A DNA stretch of 64,000 bases from Sciscionella sediminilitoris (GTDB lineage: Bacteria; Actinomycetota; Actinomycetes; Mycobacteriales; Pseudonocardiaceae), in the NCBI RefSeq assembly GCF_000737195.2, contig NZ_JALM01000010.1:1-64000 (forward strand), in the 5' to 3' direction. Below are positions 8,854 through 18,285 of this stretch, in pieces (within the stretch, counting starts at the first letter, position 1; each line of letters opens with the position of its first letter). Position numbers and translations under genes: made by a program. A model generated the notes under the pieces. It did no database searches. It was not told where the DNA came from and was given only the letters and a program-made list of their open reading frames with translations.

Positions 8854-9711
8854 TCACGGTAGCTCGCCGCGTTTCGCCGACCAACCGAGGTAGGCGAAAC
8901 GCGTGAGCACGAGCACGGCGCACACCACGATCCCGCCGAGCTGCCCGGCGAACACCACCACGATCCCGCCGAGCGCGGGCGACCAGGCGGGGAACCGTTC
9001 GGCGGCAAGACCGAGCTGACCGTGCGCGCCGAGCGCGAGCGCGAGCACCAGTGCCACCACGAGTACCGGCGTCAGTTCTCCCGCGTTCGCCACCTCGAGC
9101 GCATCGGTGAGCGGGGCCGGGGAAAGCCCGGTGCGCGCGGCCCCGAGCTGGTACTGCGCCACCCAGGCGAGACCGCCGAAGCCGAGCGCGGCACCGGCGA
9201 GCCACCACGGGAATCCGCGACCGGGCCCGCGCGACACCCCCGCCGCCGCACCGAGCAGCAGCACGGCGGCGGGCACGAGCAGCGCGGGGTGGCCCGCCTC
9301 CGGTGGATGTGGCGGCGGGGCGATACCGAGGCCCGCCCCGGCGAACAGCACCGCGGCCAGCGCGCCGAGCCCGATGCCGAACCAGGCGAGCACATCCGGG
9401 ATCGCGGTGCGCGCGAACACCAGCAGCCCCAGCAGGACGAGCACCACCACCGCGGCCGGCCGCGGATGGCCGGGCACCAGATAGTCACCGATCCCCCTGG
9501 CGAGCACCCCGGCGGTGGCGCACGCGCACAGGCCGTCCAGCGCCCGCCCCGTCCGGTCCGCCGTCTCCGGCGCGGGGACCAGCCGCGCGGCGAGGGCGAG
9601 CAGCACCGCGAGCACCCCGGCCAGCGGCGCGTACCGACCGGCGATCAGGGCCAGCGGCCCGATCGCGAGCACGCCGAGACCCGCGAGGGCAAGGCTCCTG
9701 GTTCGCTGCAT
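8854..9711 (-). CDS. Hypothetical integral membrane protein
   Basis: Protein of 285 aa with about eight hydrophobic segments rich in Ala, Gly, Leu and Val; no conserved catalytic motif was recognised. ATG 9711 is used because translation begins directly with a hydrophobic segment ([17 protein letters not shown]). It ends 5 bp before the ilvE start, so it lies upstream of ilvE on the same strand and may be co-transcribed with it. It is divergent from pepA. Transport or a structural role is possible, but nothing specific supports it. Confidence 0.7.
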   Translation of the reverse strand: MQRTRSLALAGLGVLAIGPLALIAGRYAPLAGVLAVLLALAARLVPAPETADRTGRALDGLCACATAGVLARGIGDYLVPGHPRPAAVVVLVLLGLLVFARTAIPDVLAWFGIGLGALAAVLFAGAGLGIAPPPHPPEAGHPALLVPAAVLLLGAAAGVSRGPGRGFPWWLAGAALGFGGLAWVAQYQLGAARTGLSPAPLTDALEVANAGELTPVLVVALVLALALGAHGQLGLAAERFPAWSPALGGIVVVFAGQLGGIVVCAVLVLTRFAYLGWSAKRGELP

Positions 9712-9811
9712 GCGCACACCGTCGCAGACCGAGCCGCAGCGGCGCCCGCCAGCACTGGTTACGATGCGTCGCGGATCCGGGAAAACAGCACACGAAAGCA
9801 GGGAGCGCTCC

Positions 9812-11287
9812 GTGGCCACGCCGAAACTGAGCATCACGAAGACCGGGCTGGAGACGATCGCCGTCGACGCCGTCGTGATCGGCACGATTGCCGGTACGGA
9901 CGGGATCGCGCTCGCGCCCGGCGCCGAAGCGATCGACGCGGCCTTCGGCGGCAGGCTCACCGGGATCCTGACCGAGCTCGGCGCGAAGGGCGCCGCTGGC
10001 GAGGCCGTGAAGCTGGCCACCCTCGGCACGATCACCGCTCCGGTGGTGCTCGCCGCGGGACTCGGTGCGGTCGAGGACACGCCGAGCGCCGAGCAGGTGC
10101 GCCGCGCGTCCGGGGTCGCCGCCCGGGCGCTCGCCGGAACAAGGAAGGCCGCGAGCACGCTGTCCACTGTGGACACACACGCCGCGGTCGAGGGCACGAT
10201 CCTCGGCGCGTACCAGCCGAGCGTGAAACCGAACGGCGAAGCACTGGGGAGCGTGGCCTTCGCCGCCCAGGGCGGAACCGGGCAGCGGGCCGAGCTGCGC
10301 ACCGCGACCGCGATCGCCGAGGCGGTGTGCCAGGCGCGCGATCTGATCAACACCCCGCCGAACGAGCTCTACCCGCAGTCCTTCGCCGTCCGCGCCAAGC
10401 AGCTCGGTGAGGACGCCGGCATGACGGTGGAAGTGCTCGACGAGAAAGCGTTGCGCCGCAAGGGATTCGGCGGAATCCTCGGGGTCGGCGACGGCTCCTC
10501 GCGACCGCCGCGCCTGGTCCGGATGCGGTACCGCCCGAACAAGCCGAAGGCCAAGGTCGCCGTGGTCGGCAAGGGCATCACCTTCGACACCGGCGGGATC
10601 TCGCTCAAGCCGCCGGCGAAGATGGACGACATGACCTCGGACATGAGCGGTGCCGCCGCGGCGGTCGCCGTGGCCGCGCTCGCCGCACGGCTCAAGCTCC
10701 CCATCGAGGTCACCGCGACCGTGCCGATGGCCGAGAACATGCCCTCGGGCACCGCCTACCGCCCCGGTGACGTGCTCACCATGTACGGCGGCAAGACCGT
10801 CGAGGTGCTCAACACCGACGCCGAGGGCCGCCTTGTCCTGGCCGACGCGATCGTGCGCGCCTGCGAGGACAAGCCCGACTACCTCATCGAGGCCGCCACG
10901 CTGACCGGGGCGCAGCTGACCGCGCTCGGCACCCGCACCAGTGGCGTGATGGGCAGCCCGGAGTTCCGGGACCGGGTCGCCGAACAGGGACGCGAGGTCG
11001 GCGAGGCCGCCTGGGCCATGCCGCTGCCCGAGGAACTGCGCGCCGACCTCGACTCGAACCTCGCCGATCTGACCAACGTCTCCAACGGGGCCAAGGTCGC
11101 CGGGATGCTGCTGGCCGGGGTGTTCCTCGGCGAGTTCGTCGCCGAAGGGGTCGACTGGGCGCACATCGACGTCGCGGGCCCGGCCTACAACACCGGATCG
11201 CCGTGGGGCTACACCGGAAAGGGCGGCACCGGGGTGCCGGTGCGCACCATGGCCGCGGTACTCACCGACATCGCCGAGCACGGCTGA
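9812..11287 (+). CDS. pepA: Leucyl aminopeptidase (M17)
   Basis: Cytosolic metallo-aminopeptidase of 491 aa with an N-terminal macro-like domain (to ~165) and a C-terminal catalytic domain. The family signature [12 protein letters not shown] is intact, as are [16 protein letters not shown] and MSGAAA, which carry the metal ligands and catalytic Lys/Arg. The GTG at 9812 follows GGGAG by a proper distance. A leucyl aminopeptidase sits at the same relative position, before the dihydrolipoamide genes, in mycobacteria. Confidence 0.95.
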   Translation: MATPKLSITKTGLETIAVDAVVIGTIAGTDGIALAPGAEAIDAAFGGRLTGILTELGAKGAAGEAVKLATLGTITAPVVLAAGLGAVEDTPSAEQVRRASGVAARALAGTRKAASTLSTVDTHAAVEGTILGAYQPSVKPNGEALGSVAFAAQGGTGQRAELRTATAIAEAVCQARDLINTPPNELYPQSFAVRAKQLGEDAGMTVEVLDEKALRRKGFGGILGVGDGSSRPPRLVRMRYRPNKPKAKVAVVGKGITFDTGGISLKPPAKMDDMTSDMSGAAAAVAVAALAARLKLPIEVTATVPMAENMPSGTAYRPGDVLTMYGGKTVEVLNTDAEGRLVLADAIVRACEDKPDYLIEAATLTGAQLTALGTRTSGVMGSPEFRDRVAEQGREVGEAAWAMPLPEELRADLDSNLADLTNVSNGAKVAGMLLAGVFLGEFVAEGVDWAHIDVAGPAYNTGSPWGYTGKGGTGVPVRTMAAVLTDIAEHG

Positions 11288-11314
11288 GCGGAACGGCCCG
11301 GTCACCGGGCACGT

Positions 11315-11320
11315 TACGGT
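11315..11320 (+). promoter_or_regulatory. Probable -10 box for a leaderless UbiB-family mRNA
   Basis: TACGGT ends 6 nt before the ATG at 11327; no Shine-Dalgarno sequence precedes the start. Confidence 0.45.
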
Positions 11321-11326
11321 GAGCCG

Positions 11327-13264
11327 ATGACGCAGTGGCTGCTGACGGTCCTGGGTTCGGTGACCTGGTTCCTGCTCGTGCTCGCCATGATCGGCGTGGC
11401 ACGGCGGGTGCTCGGAGTTCGCATCGGATTCCTGCGCGGAGCGGTCACCGCGGTCATCGGCTGGACCGTGGCCGGTGCGATCGTGCAGTCCTTTCCCCCG
11501 GTGCACAGCGCGGGGAAAGCGGTCGGGCTGCTCGTCCCGATCGTCGGAGCGGCACTGATCGTGGTGCTGATCCTGTTGCTGGCCGCGGAGTTCGTCCATC
11601 CGAGCGGGCAACCGTGGAACGTGCGCGGCTGGCCGGGCGCCCTGGTGCGGTGGTGGCGGCGCAGCAGGCGATACGGGCGGATTCTGCGGATCGCGGCGCG
11701 CCACGGGCTCGGCGGGTACCTCGGCGGCCGGGGTGCACGCGGGGATCAGGCGCCGGCGCGGCGCATCCGGCTGGCCCGCTCCCTGCGCACCGTGCTCGAG
11801 GAAGGCGGGGTCACCTTCGTCAAGCTCGGCCAGGTACTCGCCACCAGGACCGAACTACTGCCCAGGGAATTCACCACGGAGCTCGCCAAACTCCAGCACC
11901 AGGCGCAGAGTTCGGACGACGCGGCGACCCTGGCCGTGCTGCGTGCCGAACTCCCCGGGGCCGATCTCGCCGAGCTGTCCGGGCAGCCACTCGCGGCCGC
12001 CTCCATCGCGCAGGTGTACCCGGGAAAGCGCGCCGACGGCACCGAGGTCGCGGTGAAGGTGCGCAGGCCGGGAATCCGCGAGACCGTCGAACGGGACCTG
12101 GACATCCTCGCCAAGGTCGCCGCCACCCTCGAAGCGCGGGCGAGCTGGGCACGCAGGCTCGGTCTCGTCGAACTGGCACACGGATTCGCCCGTGCGCTGA
12201 CCGAGGAACTCGACTTCACCATCGAGGCGCGCAATCTCGAGGCGGTACGCGCCGCCGATCCGGACGGCCGGATCGTGCTCCCCCGGCTCTACGAGGCCAG
12301 CGAGAGCGTGCTGATCACCGAACGGCTGCGCGGCACACCGCTGCGCCCGGACACCGGGCTCCCCGACCGGGAGGCAGCGGCGCGCGCCCTGCTCACCACC
12401 ATGCTCGGCCAGGTCATGCGGCACGGGGTGTTCCACGCCGATCCGCATCCGGGCAATGTGCTCGTCCTCGAGGACGGCAGGCTGGCGCTGCTCGATTTCG
12501 GTTCGGTCGGGCGCATCGACGGAGCACTGCGCGAAGGTCTGCGCGCCTTCCTGCTCGGTGTGGACTCCGGCGACGCGGCCGCGATGCGCGACGCCCTGCT
12601 CGACATCCTCGACCGCCCGGAGCGGATCGACGGCGCCGCGCTCGAACGCGAACTCGGCCGGATCGCGGCCAAGCACCTCGGCGGGGACGCGCGCCCCAAC
12701 GCTGCCCTGTTCGCGGAGCTGTTCTCCCTGATCGGCACGCACGGGCTCGCGGTTCCCCCGGAGATCGCGGCGGTGTTCCGCGCGCTCGCCACACTCGAGG
12801 GCACCCTGACCACGCTGTGCCCGGGCTTCGACATTCTGGCCAACGCGCGGAGCTACGCGGGCGAACAGGTGCGCGCGGCGGTGCATCCGGAATCGGTGCG
12901 CGAGCTGGCCATGCGGGAACTGGTGACCACGCTGCCGGTACTGCGCAAACTGCCGCGCAGGCTGGACCGGATCACCGGATCGCTCGAGGAGGGCAGGCTC
13001 TCGGTGAACGTGCGGCTGCTCGCCGATCCGCGGGACCGCAGGGTGCTGTTCGGTGCGCTGCACGAGGTGCTGCTTGCCGTGCTCGGCGCGACCACCGGGA
13101 TCATGGCCGCGCTGCTGCTGTCCTCGGGTGGCGGGCCGCCGATCGTCCCCGGCATCACGCTCAAGGACCTGATCGGGTACAACCTGCTGATGATCAGCGC
13201 GCTGATCGGGGTGCGCCTGCTGTATCTGGCGTTCCGCAATCAGCGCGGGCGCGGAGAACCCTGA
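11327..13264 (+). CDS. AarF/UbiB (ABC1) family atypical kinase
   Basis: Protein of 645 aa. Two or three N-terminal membrane segments (residues 1-90) precede an ABC1 kinase-like domain with the signature FVKLGQVLATR, the Ala-rich loop AAASIAQV, the catalytic-loop equivalent HADPHPGNVLV and the metal site LLDFGSVG. Two further hydrophobic helices lie at the C-terminus. UbiB relatives support quinone or isoprenoid lipid metabolism; the bacterial substrate is unknown. It is a single-gene unit that overlaps a convergent small gene by 25 nt. Confidence 0.88.
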   Translation: MTQWLLTVLGSVTWFLLVLAMIGVARRVLGVRIGFLRGAVTAVIGWTVAGAIVQSFPPVHSAGKAVGLLVPIVGAALIVVLILLLAAEFVHPSGQPWNVRGWPGALVRWWRRSRRYGRILRIAARHGLGGYLGGRGARGDQAPARRIRLARSLRTVLEEGGVTFVKLGQVLATRTELLPREFTTELAKLQHQAQSSDDAATLAVLRAELPGADLAELSGQPLAAASIAQVYPGKRADGTEVAVKVRRPGIRETVERDLDILAKVAATLEARASWARRLGLVELAHGFARALTEELDFTIEARNLEAVRAADPDGRIVLPRLYEASESVLITERLRGTPLRPDTGLPDREAAARALLTTMLGQVMRHGVFHADPHPGNVLVLEDGRLALLDFGSVGRIDGALREGLRAFLLGVDSGDAAAMRDALLDILDRPERIDGAALERELGRIAAKHLGGDARPNAALFAELFSLIGTHGLAVPPEIAAVFRALATLEGTLTTLCPGFDILANARSYAGEQVRAAVHPESVRELAMRELVTTLPVLRKLPRRLDRITGSLEEGRLSVNVRLLADPRDRRVLFGALHEVLLAVLGATTGIMAALLLSSGGGPPIVPGITLKDLIGYNLLMISALIGVRLLYLAFRNQRGRGEP

Positions 13265-13581
13265 CCGTCCTCTTTCCTGCGCCGGTTGTAGGCACGCATT
13301 CGCTGCGGGTAGCCGACCACTCCGGCGTCGTAGACCGGGATACCGAGCGAGTCACCGAGCGAATGCGCCGCGCGCGGCCCGGAAACCCGGCGGCGCGTCC
13401 ACTCTCCGTCATGAGCGACGAGCATCACGGTCGTCTCGGTGACCGTGGTCCTCGGTTCGACATAACCCTCGACACCACGACGCGCGCCGGCCCATTCCCG
13501 CAGGTAGGCCGTGTTCTCGCGAGTTTCTCCCCGCTTGCTGCCCGCGCGTTTACCGTGCCGGAGTCTGGCACGGATCCCCAT
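13240..13581 (-). CDS. Conserved actinobacterial hypothetical protein, basic
   Basis: Protein of 113 aa, Arg/Lys-rich, beginning MGIRARLRHGK and containing EPRTTVTETTVMLVAHDG and a conserved-looking GIPVYDAGVVGYPQRMR tail. GGAGG lies just before ATG 13581. Similar proteins are common in Pseudonocardiales and are sometimes annotated as oxidoreductases, but no catalytic motif is visible. It is convergent with the UbiB-family gene and divergent from lpdA. Confidence 0.7.
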   Translation of the reverse strand: MGIRARLRHGKRAGSKRGETRENTAYLREWAGARRGVEGYVEPRTTVTETTVMLVAHDGEWTRRRVSGPRAAHSLGDSLGIPVYDAGVVGYPQRMRAYNRRRKEDGQGSPRPR

Positions 13582-13723
13582 AGGCGAACCTCCACCTCAT
13601 TGCCGTCCGTCCCCGCATCACAAGAATGCACGCCTTGGTGGAAAGATGGCGTATGGCCGCGGGCGGCCGTTCGGTACCCGCGACGCTGGTTAGAACAGAA
13701 TCTCGCCTGATCTAGGAGCGATT

Positions 13724-15091
13724 GTGACCGACGCCGACCTCGTGATCCTTGGTGGCGGCTCCGGCGGCTACGCGTGCGCGTTCCGCGCTGCCGAGCTGGG
13801 CCTTTCCGTGACCCTTGTGGAGAAGGACAAGTTCGGGGGAACCTGCCTGCACCGCGGCTGCATCCCGACCAAAGCCCTGCTGCACGCCGCCGAGGTAGCC
13901 GACGCCGCCCGCGAGGGCGACCAGTTCGGTGTCAAGTCCTCCTTCGAGGGCATCGACATGAGCGGGGTCAACTCCTACAAGGACGGCATCGTCTCCGGCC
14001 TGTTCAAGGGCCTGCAGGGGCTGGCGAAGGCGAACAAGGTCAACGTCGTCGAGGGCGAGGGCCGGTTCGTCGGCCCGAACTCGGTCGAGGTCAACGGCCA
14101 GCGCATCACCGCGAAGAACGTGGTGCTCGCCTCCGGCTCCTACTCCAAGACGCTGCCCGGTCTCGAGCTCGGCGGCCGGATCATCGCCAGCGAGCAGGCG
14201 CTCAACCTGGACTACGTGCCGGAGAAGGTGATCGTGCTCGGCGGCGGCGTCATCGGCGTCGAGTTCGCCAGCGTATGGAGCTCCTTCGGTTCCGAGGTCA
14301 CCATCGTCGAGGCGCTGCCGCGGCTGGTGCCGAACGAGGACGAGCACTCCTCCAAGCAGCTCGAGCGCGCCTTCCGCCGCCGCAAGATCACCGCGAAGAC
14401 CGGCGTGAAGTTCACCGGGGCCTCCCAGGACGCCAACAGCGTCTCGGTGACCCTGGAGAACGGCGAGACCCTCACCGCCGACCTGCTGCTCGTCGCGGTC
14501 GGCCGCGGCCCCAACACCGCGGGCATGGGCTATGAAGAGGCCGGCCTGACCATGGAGCGCGGCTTCGTGCGCACCGACGACCGGCTGCGCACCAATCTCG
14601 CCAACGTGTACGCGGTCGGCGACATCGTGCCCGGGCTGCAGCTCGCGCACCGCGGTTTCGCGCAGGGCATCTTCGTCGCCGAGGACATCGCCGGGCTGAA
14701 CCCGCGCGCGATCGAGGAGTCCGGCATCCCGCGGGTCACCTACTGCAAGCCCGAGGTCGCCTCCGTCGGGCTCACCGAGGCCGAGGCCAAGGAACGCTAC
14801 GGTGCCGAGGTGAGCACCTTCACCTACGACCTCGCGGGCAACGGCAAGAGCCAGATCCTGAAGACCAAGGGCGCGGTCAAGCTGATCAAGGCACCGGACG
14901 GGCCGGTCGTCGGCGTGCACATGGTCGGCGAACGGGTCGGCGAACTGGTCGGCGAGGCCCAGCTGATCGTGAACTGGGAGGCGTTCCCCGAGGACGTCGC
15001 ACCGCTGGTGCACGCGCACCCGACGCAGACCGAGGCGCTCGGCGAGGCACACCTCGCGCTCGCGGGCAAGCCACTACACGTCCACGGCTGA
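13724..15091 (+). CDS. lpdA: Dihydrolipoyl dehydrogenase (E3)
   Basis: FAD/NAD+ enzyme that reoxidises dihydrolipoamide on the E2 subunits. It is 455 aa. The FAD site GGGSGG is at the N-terminus, the redox disulfide is in GGTCLHRGCIPTK (Cys about 43 and 48), the NAD site is GGGVIGVEFA, and the C-terminal catalytic His-Glu pair is in HAHPTQTEALGE. The GTG start follows TAGGAG. It is followed at 57 bp by sucB, so E3 and E2 are probably co-transcribed. Confidence 0.96.
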   Translation: MTDADLVILGGGSGGYACAFRAAELGLSVTLVEKDKFGGTCLHRGCIPTKALLHAAEVADAAREGDQFGVKSSFEGIDMSGVNSYKDGIVSGLFKGLQGLAKANKVNVVEGEGRFVGPNSVEVNGQRITAKNVVLASGSYSKTLPGLELGGRIIASEQALNLDYVPEKVIVLGGGVIGVEFASVWSSFGSEVTIVEALPRLVPNEDEHSSKQLERAFRRRKITAKTGVKFTGASQDANSVSVTLENGETLTADLLLVAVGRGPNTAGMGYEEAGLTMERGFVRTDDRLRTNLANVYAVGDIVPGLQLAHRGFAQGIFVAEDIAGLNPRAIEESGIPRVTYCKPEVASVGLTEAEAKERYGAEVSTFTYDLAGNGKSQILKTKGAVKLIKAPDGPVVGVHMVGERVGELVGEAQLIVNWEAFPEDVAPLVHAHPTQTEALGEAHLALAGKPLHVHG

Positions 15092-15148
15092 GGAACACCT
15101 CGCCCGGGGAGTCACAGGAAGTTCCGAGGAGTCAGGAGTCAGCACGCC

Positions 15149-16870
15149 ATGGCATTCTCCGTCCAGATGCCCGCTCTCGGTGAGTCCGTCACCGAGGGCA
15201 CCATCACCCGCTGGTTGAAGCAGGAGGGCGACACGGTCGAGGTCGACGAGCCACTGCTCGAGGTCTCCACCGACAAGGTCGACACCGAGATCCCCTCCCC
15301 GGCCGCCGGGACGCTCTCGCGGATCGTCGCGAACGAGGACGACACGGTCGACGTCGGCGGTGAGCTCGCCGTGATCGACGACGGTTCCGGCGGGGCGCCC
15401 GCGGCACCCGCCGCGCAGGCCGAGCCCGAACCCGCCCCGGAACCGGCCGCGGCACCGGAACCAGTACCCGCGGCGCAGCCCGCCGCTCCCGCGCCGTCCT
15501 CGGGAGCGGGCACCCCGGTGCCGATGCCCGCGCTCGGCGAGTCGGTCACCGAGGGCACCATCACTCGCTGGCTCAAGCAGGTCGGTGACTCCGTCGAGGT
15601 CGACGAGCCACTGCTCGAGGTCTCCACCGACAAGGTCGACACCGAGATCCCCTCCCCGGCCGCCGGGACGCTGCTGGAGATCAGCGCGAACGAGGACGAC
15701 ACCGTCGAGGTCGGCGGCCAGCTCGCGGTGATCGGCAGCGGTGCGCCCGCGGCAGCGGCCCCCGCACCGGCACCCGCCCCGGAGCCGACGCCCGCTCCGG
15801 CACCGGAACCCACGCCTGCCCCGGCCCCCGCCGCGGCGGCACCGGCAGCACCAGCGGCTCCGGCTGCTCCGGCGGCGCCCAAGCACGCGCAGCCCGAACA
15901 GCCCGCGAGCGGTGAGGGCCCGTACGTCACCCCGCTGGTGCGCAAGCTCGCCAACGAGAACGGCATCGACCTGACCACGATCACCGGAAGCGGGGTCGGC
16001 GGGCGCATCCGCAAACAGGATGTGCAGGCGGCCATCGAGGCGAAGAGCCAGCCCGCGGCCAGTGCACCGGCGGCCGCACCCGCTGCCGCTGCCGCCGCGC
16101 CCGCCCCGGCGAGCGCGGGCAAGGAGATCCGGCCGGAACTCGCCGCGCTGCGCGGGACCACGAAGAAGGCCAACCGCATCCGGCAGATCACCGCGCAGAA
16201 GACCAAGGAGTCGCTGCAGACCACCGCGCAGCTGACGCAGACCTTCGAGGTCGACATGACCGGGATCGCCAAGCTGCGGGCCTCGGCCAAGGCCTCGTTC
16301 GCCGAACGCGAGGGGGTCAACCTGACCTTCCTCCCGTTCATCGCGAAGGCGGTCGTCGAGGCGCTCAAGTCGCACCCGAACGTGAACGCCTCCTACGACG
16401 AGGGCAGCAAGGAGATCACCTACCACGGCGCCGAGCACCTCGGCATCGCTGTGGACACCGAGCAGGGGCTGATCTCCCCGGTGATCCACAATGCGGGCGA
16501 TCTCTCCCTCGGTGGCCTCGCGCGGGCGATCTCGGACATCGCGTCCCGGGCGCGCAGCAACGGCCTCAAGCCCGATGAGCTCGCCGGTGGCACGTTCACC
16601 ATCACGAACATCGGCAGCCAGGGCGCGCTGTTCGACACCCCGATCCTGGTTCCCCCGCAGGCGGGGATGCTCGGCACCGGGGCGATCGTGAAGCGGCCCG
16701 TCGTGGTCACCGGCCCGGACGGCGCGGACGCCATCGCCGTGCGGTCGATGTGCTACCTGCCGCTGACCTACGATCACCGGCTCGTGGACGGTGCGGACGC
16801 GGGCCGTTTCCTCACCACGGTGAAGAAGCGCCTCGAAGAGGCCAACTTCACCGCCGAGCTCGGGCTCTAG
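15149..16870 (+). CDS. sucB: Dihydrolipoamide acyltransferase (E2) with two lipoyl domains
   Basis: E2 core of a 2-oxoacid dehydrogenase, 573 aa. Lipoyl domain 1 (about 1-80) and lipoyl domain 2 (about 122-200) both carry the lipoylated Lys in STDKVDTE; Pro/Ala linkers separate them. A peripheral subunit-binding domain lies near 255-290 ([15 protein letters not shown]), and the catalytic domain (345-573) ends with the active-site [11 protein letters not shown]. In actinobacteria such a protein (DlaT) serves both pyruvate and 2-oxoglutarate dehydrogenase complexes. The two lipoyl-coding regions share an exact 80-bp repeat. Confidence 0.95.
   Translation: MAFSVQMPALGESVTEGTITRWLKQEGDTVEVDEPLLEVSTDKVDTEIPSPAAGTLSRIVANEDDTVDVGGELAVIDDGSGGAPAAPAAQAEPEPAPEPAAAPEPVPAAQPAAPAPSSGAGTPVPMPALGESVTEGTITRWLKQVGDSVEVDEPLLEVSTDKVDTEIPSPAAGTLLEISANEDDTVEVGGQLAVIGSGAPAAAAPAPAPAPEPTPAPAPEPTPAPAPAAAAPAAPAAPAAPAAPKHAQPEQPASGEGPYVTPLVRKLANENGIDLTTITGSGVGGRIRKQDVQAAIEAKSQPAASAPAAAPAAAAAAPAPASAGKEIRPELAALRGTTKKANRIRQITAQKTKESLQTTAQLTQTFEVDMTGIAKLRASAKASFAEREGVNLTFLPFIAKAVVEALKSHPNVNASYDEGSKEITYHGAEHLGIAVDTEQGLISPVIHNAGDLSLGGLARAISDIASRARSNGLKPDELAGGTFTITNIGSQGALFDTPILVPPQAGMLGTGAIVKRPVVVTGPDGADAIAVRSMCYLPLTYDHRLVDGADAGRFLTTVKKRLEEANFTAELGL
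15236..15315 (+). repeat. 80-bp exact direct repeat, copy 1 (lipoyl domain 1)
   Basis: By direct reading, 15236-15315 is identical to 15593-15672, including synonymous positions. It codes for the region around the lipoyl lysine ([15 protein letters not shown]). Such identity within an otherwise diverged pair of domains suggests gene conversion. Confidence 0.9.
15593..15672 (+). repeat. 80-bp exact direct repeat, copy 2 (lipoyl domain 2)
   Basis: Second copy, offset 357 bp (119 codons) from the first and in the same reading frame. Recombination between the copies would delete one lipoyl domain and a linker in frame. Confidence 0.9.
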
Positions 16871-16884
16871 CCCGTCGGCGGGAG

Positions 16885-16890
16885 TAATCT
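16885..16890 (+). promoter_or_regulatory. Probable -10 box for lipB
   Basis: TAATCT ends 7 nt before the lipB ATG at 16898, suggesting that lipB has its own leaderless promoter between sucB and lipB. Confidence 0.45.
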
Positions 16891-16897
16891 CGCAGGC

Positions 16898-17629
16898 ATG
16901 AGCTCAACCTGTCGTAGCGCGCGCACCCCGGTCACCGTTCGTGAGCTGGGTCTGGTCGAATACTTGCCGACCTGGCAGACCCAGCGCGAACTGGCCGGGG
17001 CGCGCGCCGACGGCACCGGAGCGGACACGCTGCTGTTGTTGCAGCACCCTCCCGTCTACACCGCGGGGAAACGCACCCGCGAAGCGGAGAAGCCCGTCGA
17101 CGGAACCCCGGTCATCGATGTGGACCGCGGCGGCAAGATCACCTATCACGAGCCGGGCCAGCTCGTCGGTTATCCGATCATCGGGCTCGCCGACCCCATC
17201 GACGTGCTCGAATACGTGCGCCGGGTGGAGCAGGCCATCATCGCGGTGTGCGACCGGCTCGGGCTGCCCGGCACCGGAAGGGTGGACGGGCGCACCGGAG
17301 TGTGGCTGCCCGCGGGCAACGGGCTCCCGGAACGCAAGATCGCCGCCATCGGGGTCCGGGTCGCGCGTGGCGTGACCCTGCACGGTTTCTCGATCAACTG
17401 CGACAACCCGCTCGGCGGTTTCGACACGATCATCCCGTGCGGCATCACCGACGCGGGAACCACCTCGCTGTCCCGCGAACTCGGCAGGACCGTCCCCGTC
17501 GAGGAAGTGCTCCCGCTGGCCAGGGACGCCGTACTGGACGCGCTCGAGGGCACGCTCGAGGTGACCGAACGGGACATCGTCCGCGCCGAGGCCGAAGCGC
17601 CGGGACTGCGCCTCGAACTGTCCACCTGA
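16898..17629 (+). CDS. lipB: Lipoyl(octanoyl) transferase
   Basis: Transfers octanoate from acyl carrier protein to lipoyl domains, the first step of lipoylation. It is 243 aa. [18 protein letters not shown] contains the conserved substrate-binding segment, [10 protein letters not shown] the catalytic Lys, and [13 protein letters not shown] the acyl-accepting Cys. It lies directly behind its E2 substrate gene (27 bp), with a TAATCT box between. LipA, which completes the cofactor, is 4 kb downstream. Confidence 0.95.
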   Translation: MSSTCRSARTPVTVRELGLVEYLPTWQTQRELAGARADGTGADTLLLLQHPPVYTAGKRTREAEKPVDGTPVIDVDRGGKITYHEPGQLVGYPIIGLADPIDVLEYVRRVEQAIIAVCDRLGLPGTGRVDGRTGVWLPAGNGLPERKIAAIGVRVARGVTLHGFSINCDNPLGGFDTIIPCGITDAGTTSLSRELGRTVPVEEVLPLARDAVLDALEGTLEVTERDIVRAEAEAPGLRLELST

Positions 17630-17727
17630 TCACCCGATGCGGCACACCTGAGCACAACGGGGAGCCGCACCAGGACCCCGTCCCGTCCGATCCGTGACCG
17701 AATTCCGGACACGGAAGGTGTGGACAC

Positions 17728-18285
17728 ATGCAGCACTGGTCGGAACGCGAGCTGCTGGACCGGCTCGCACTCGCGGACAACGCCGCCGCCCGCGAACTGG
17801 TGCGCCGCTATGAGCGGATCATCGTGAGCTCGGCGGCCAGGCACCGGATCCGGCGGGCCGATCTGGACGACCTCATCCAGTCGGTGTGGGTGGCGCTGCT
17901 CGCCGAGCACCGCACCATCCGAAACCCGGAGGCCCTTCCCGGGTGGATCCGCACCACCGCGCACCGGCTGTGTGTGCGGTTCACCCGCCAGCACCGCACC
18001 GAACTGTGCGCCGATCTCGCCGAGCTGCCACTCGCGGACGAGCGCCCCGGTCCCGAACAGCTCGCCGTCCGCGCGGACCGGGCGCACCTCGTCCGCACCG
18101 CCTTCGCGGCGCTGCCGGAGCGGTGCCGCCGACTACTCACCCTCGACCTGTCCCGCCTCGGTTACGCCGAGATCGGCAGCGCGCTCGCGCTCGCCGAGGG
18201 CAGCATCGGACCCACCCGGCGCCGCTGCCTGGACCGGCTGCGCGCCCGGCTCGCCGAACACCTCGGGGATCCGGCGAGCCCCTAG
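17728..18285 (+). CDS. RNA polymerase sigma-70-family (ECF-like) factor
   Basis: Protein of 185 aa. Sigma region 2 is at about 15-85 (ARELVRRYERII, then DLDDLIQSVWVALL) and region 4 at about 125-175, with the recognition helix GSIGPTRRRCLDRLR. No membrane-bound anti-sigma gene is adjacent: the next gene is a convergent oxidoreductase overlapping by 4 nt, and lipB lies upstream. Control may be transcriptional or by a distant anti-sigma. The class cannot be assigned by eye. Confidence 0.85.
   Translation: MQHWSERELLDRLALADNAAARELVRRYERIIVSSAARHRIRRADLDDLIQSVWVALLAEHRTIRNPEALPGWIRTTAHRLCVRFTRQHRTELCADLAELPLADERPGPEQLAVRADRAHLVRTAFAALPERCRRLLTLDLSRLGYAEIGSALALAEGSIGPTRRRCLDRLRARLAEHLGDPASP

Noticed and set aside
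9485-13710. Very long frames on the opposite strand or other frames of pepA and the UbiB-family gene (up to ~790 aa)
   Set aside because: They are Arg/Gly/Ala-rich shadows created by high GC at third positions, without motifs or starts with ribosome-binding sites.
15400-16120. Ala/Pro-rich repeats in sucB that could be taken as low-complexity or tandem repeats
   Set aside because: They are the normal flexible linkers between lipoyl, binding and catalytic domains of E2 proteins.
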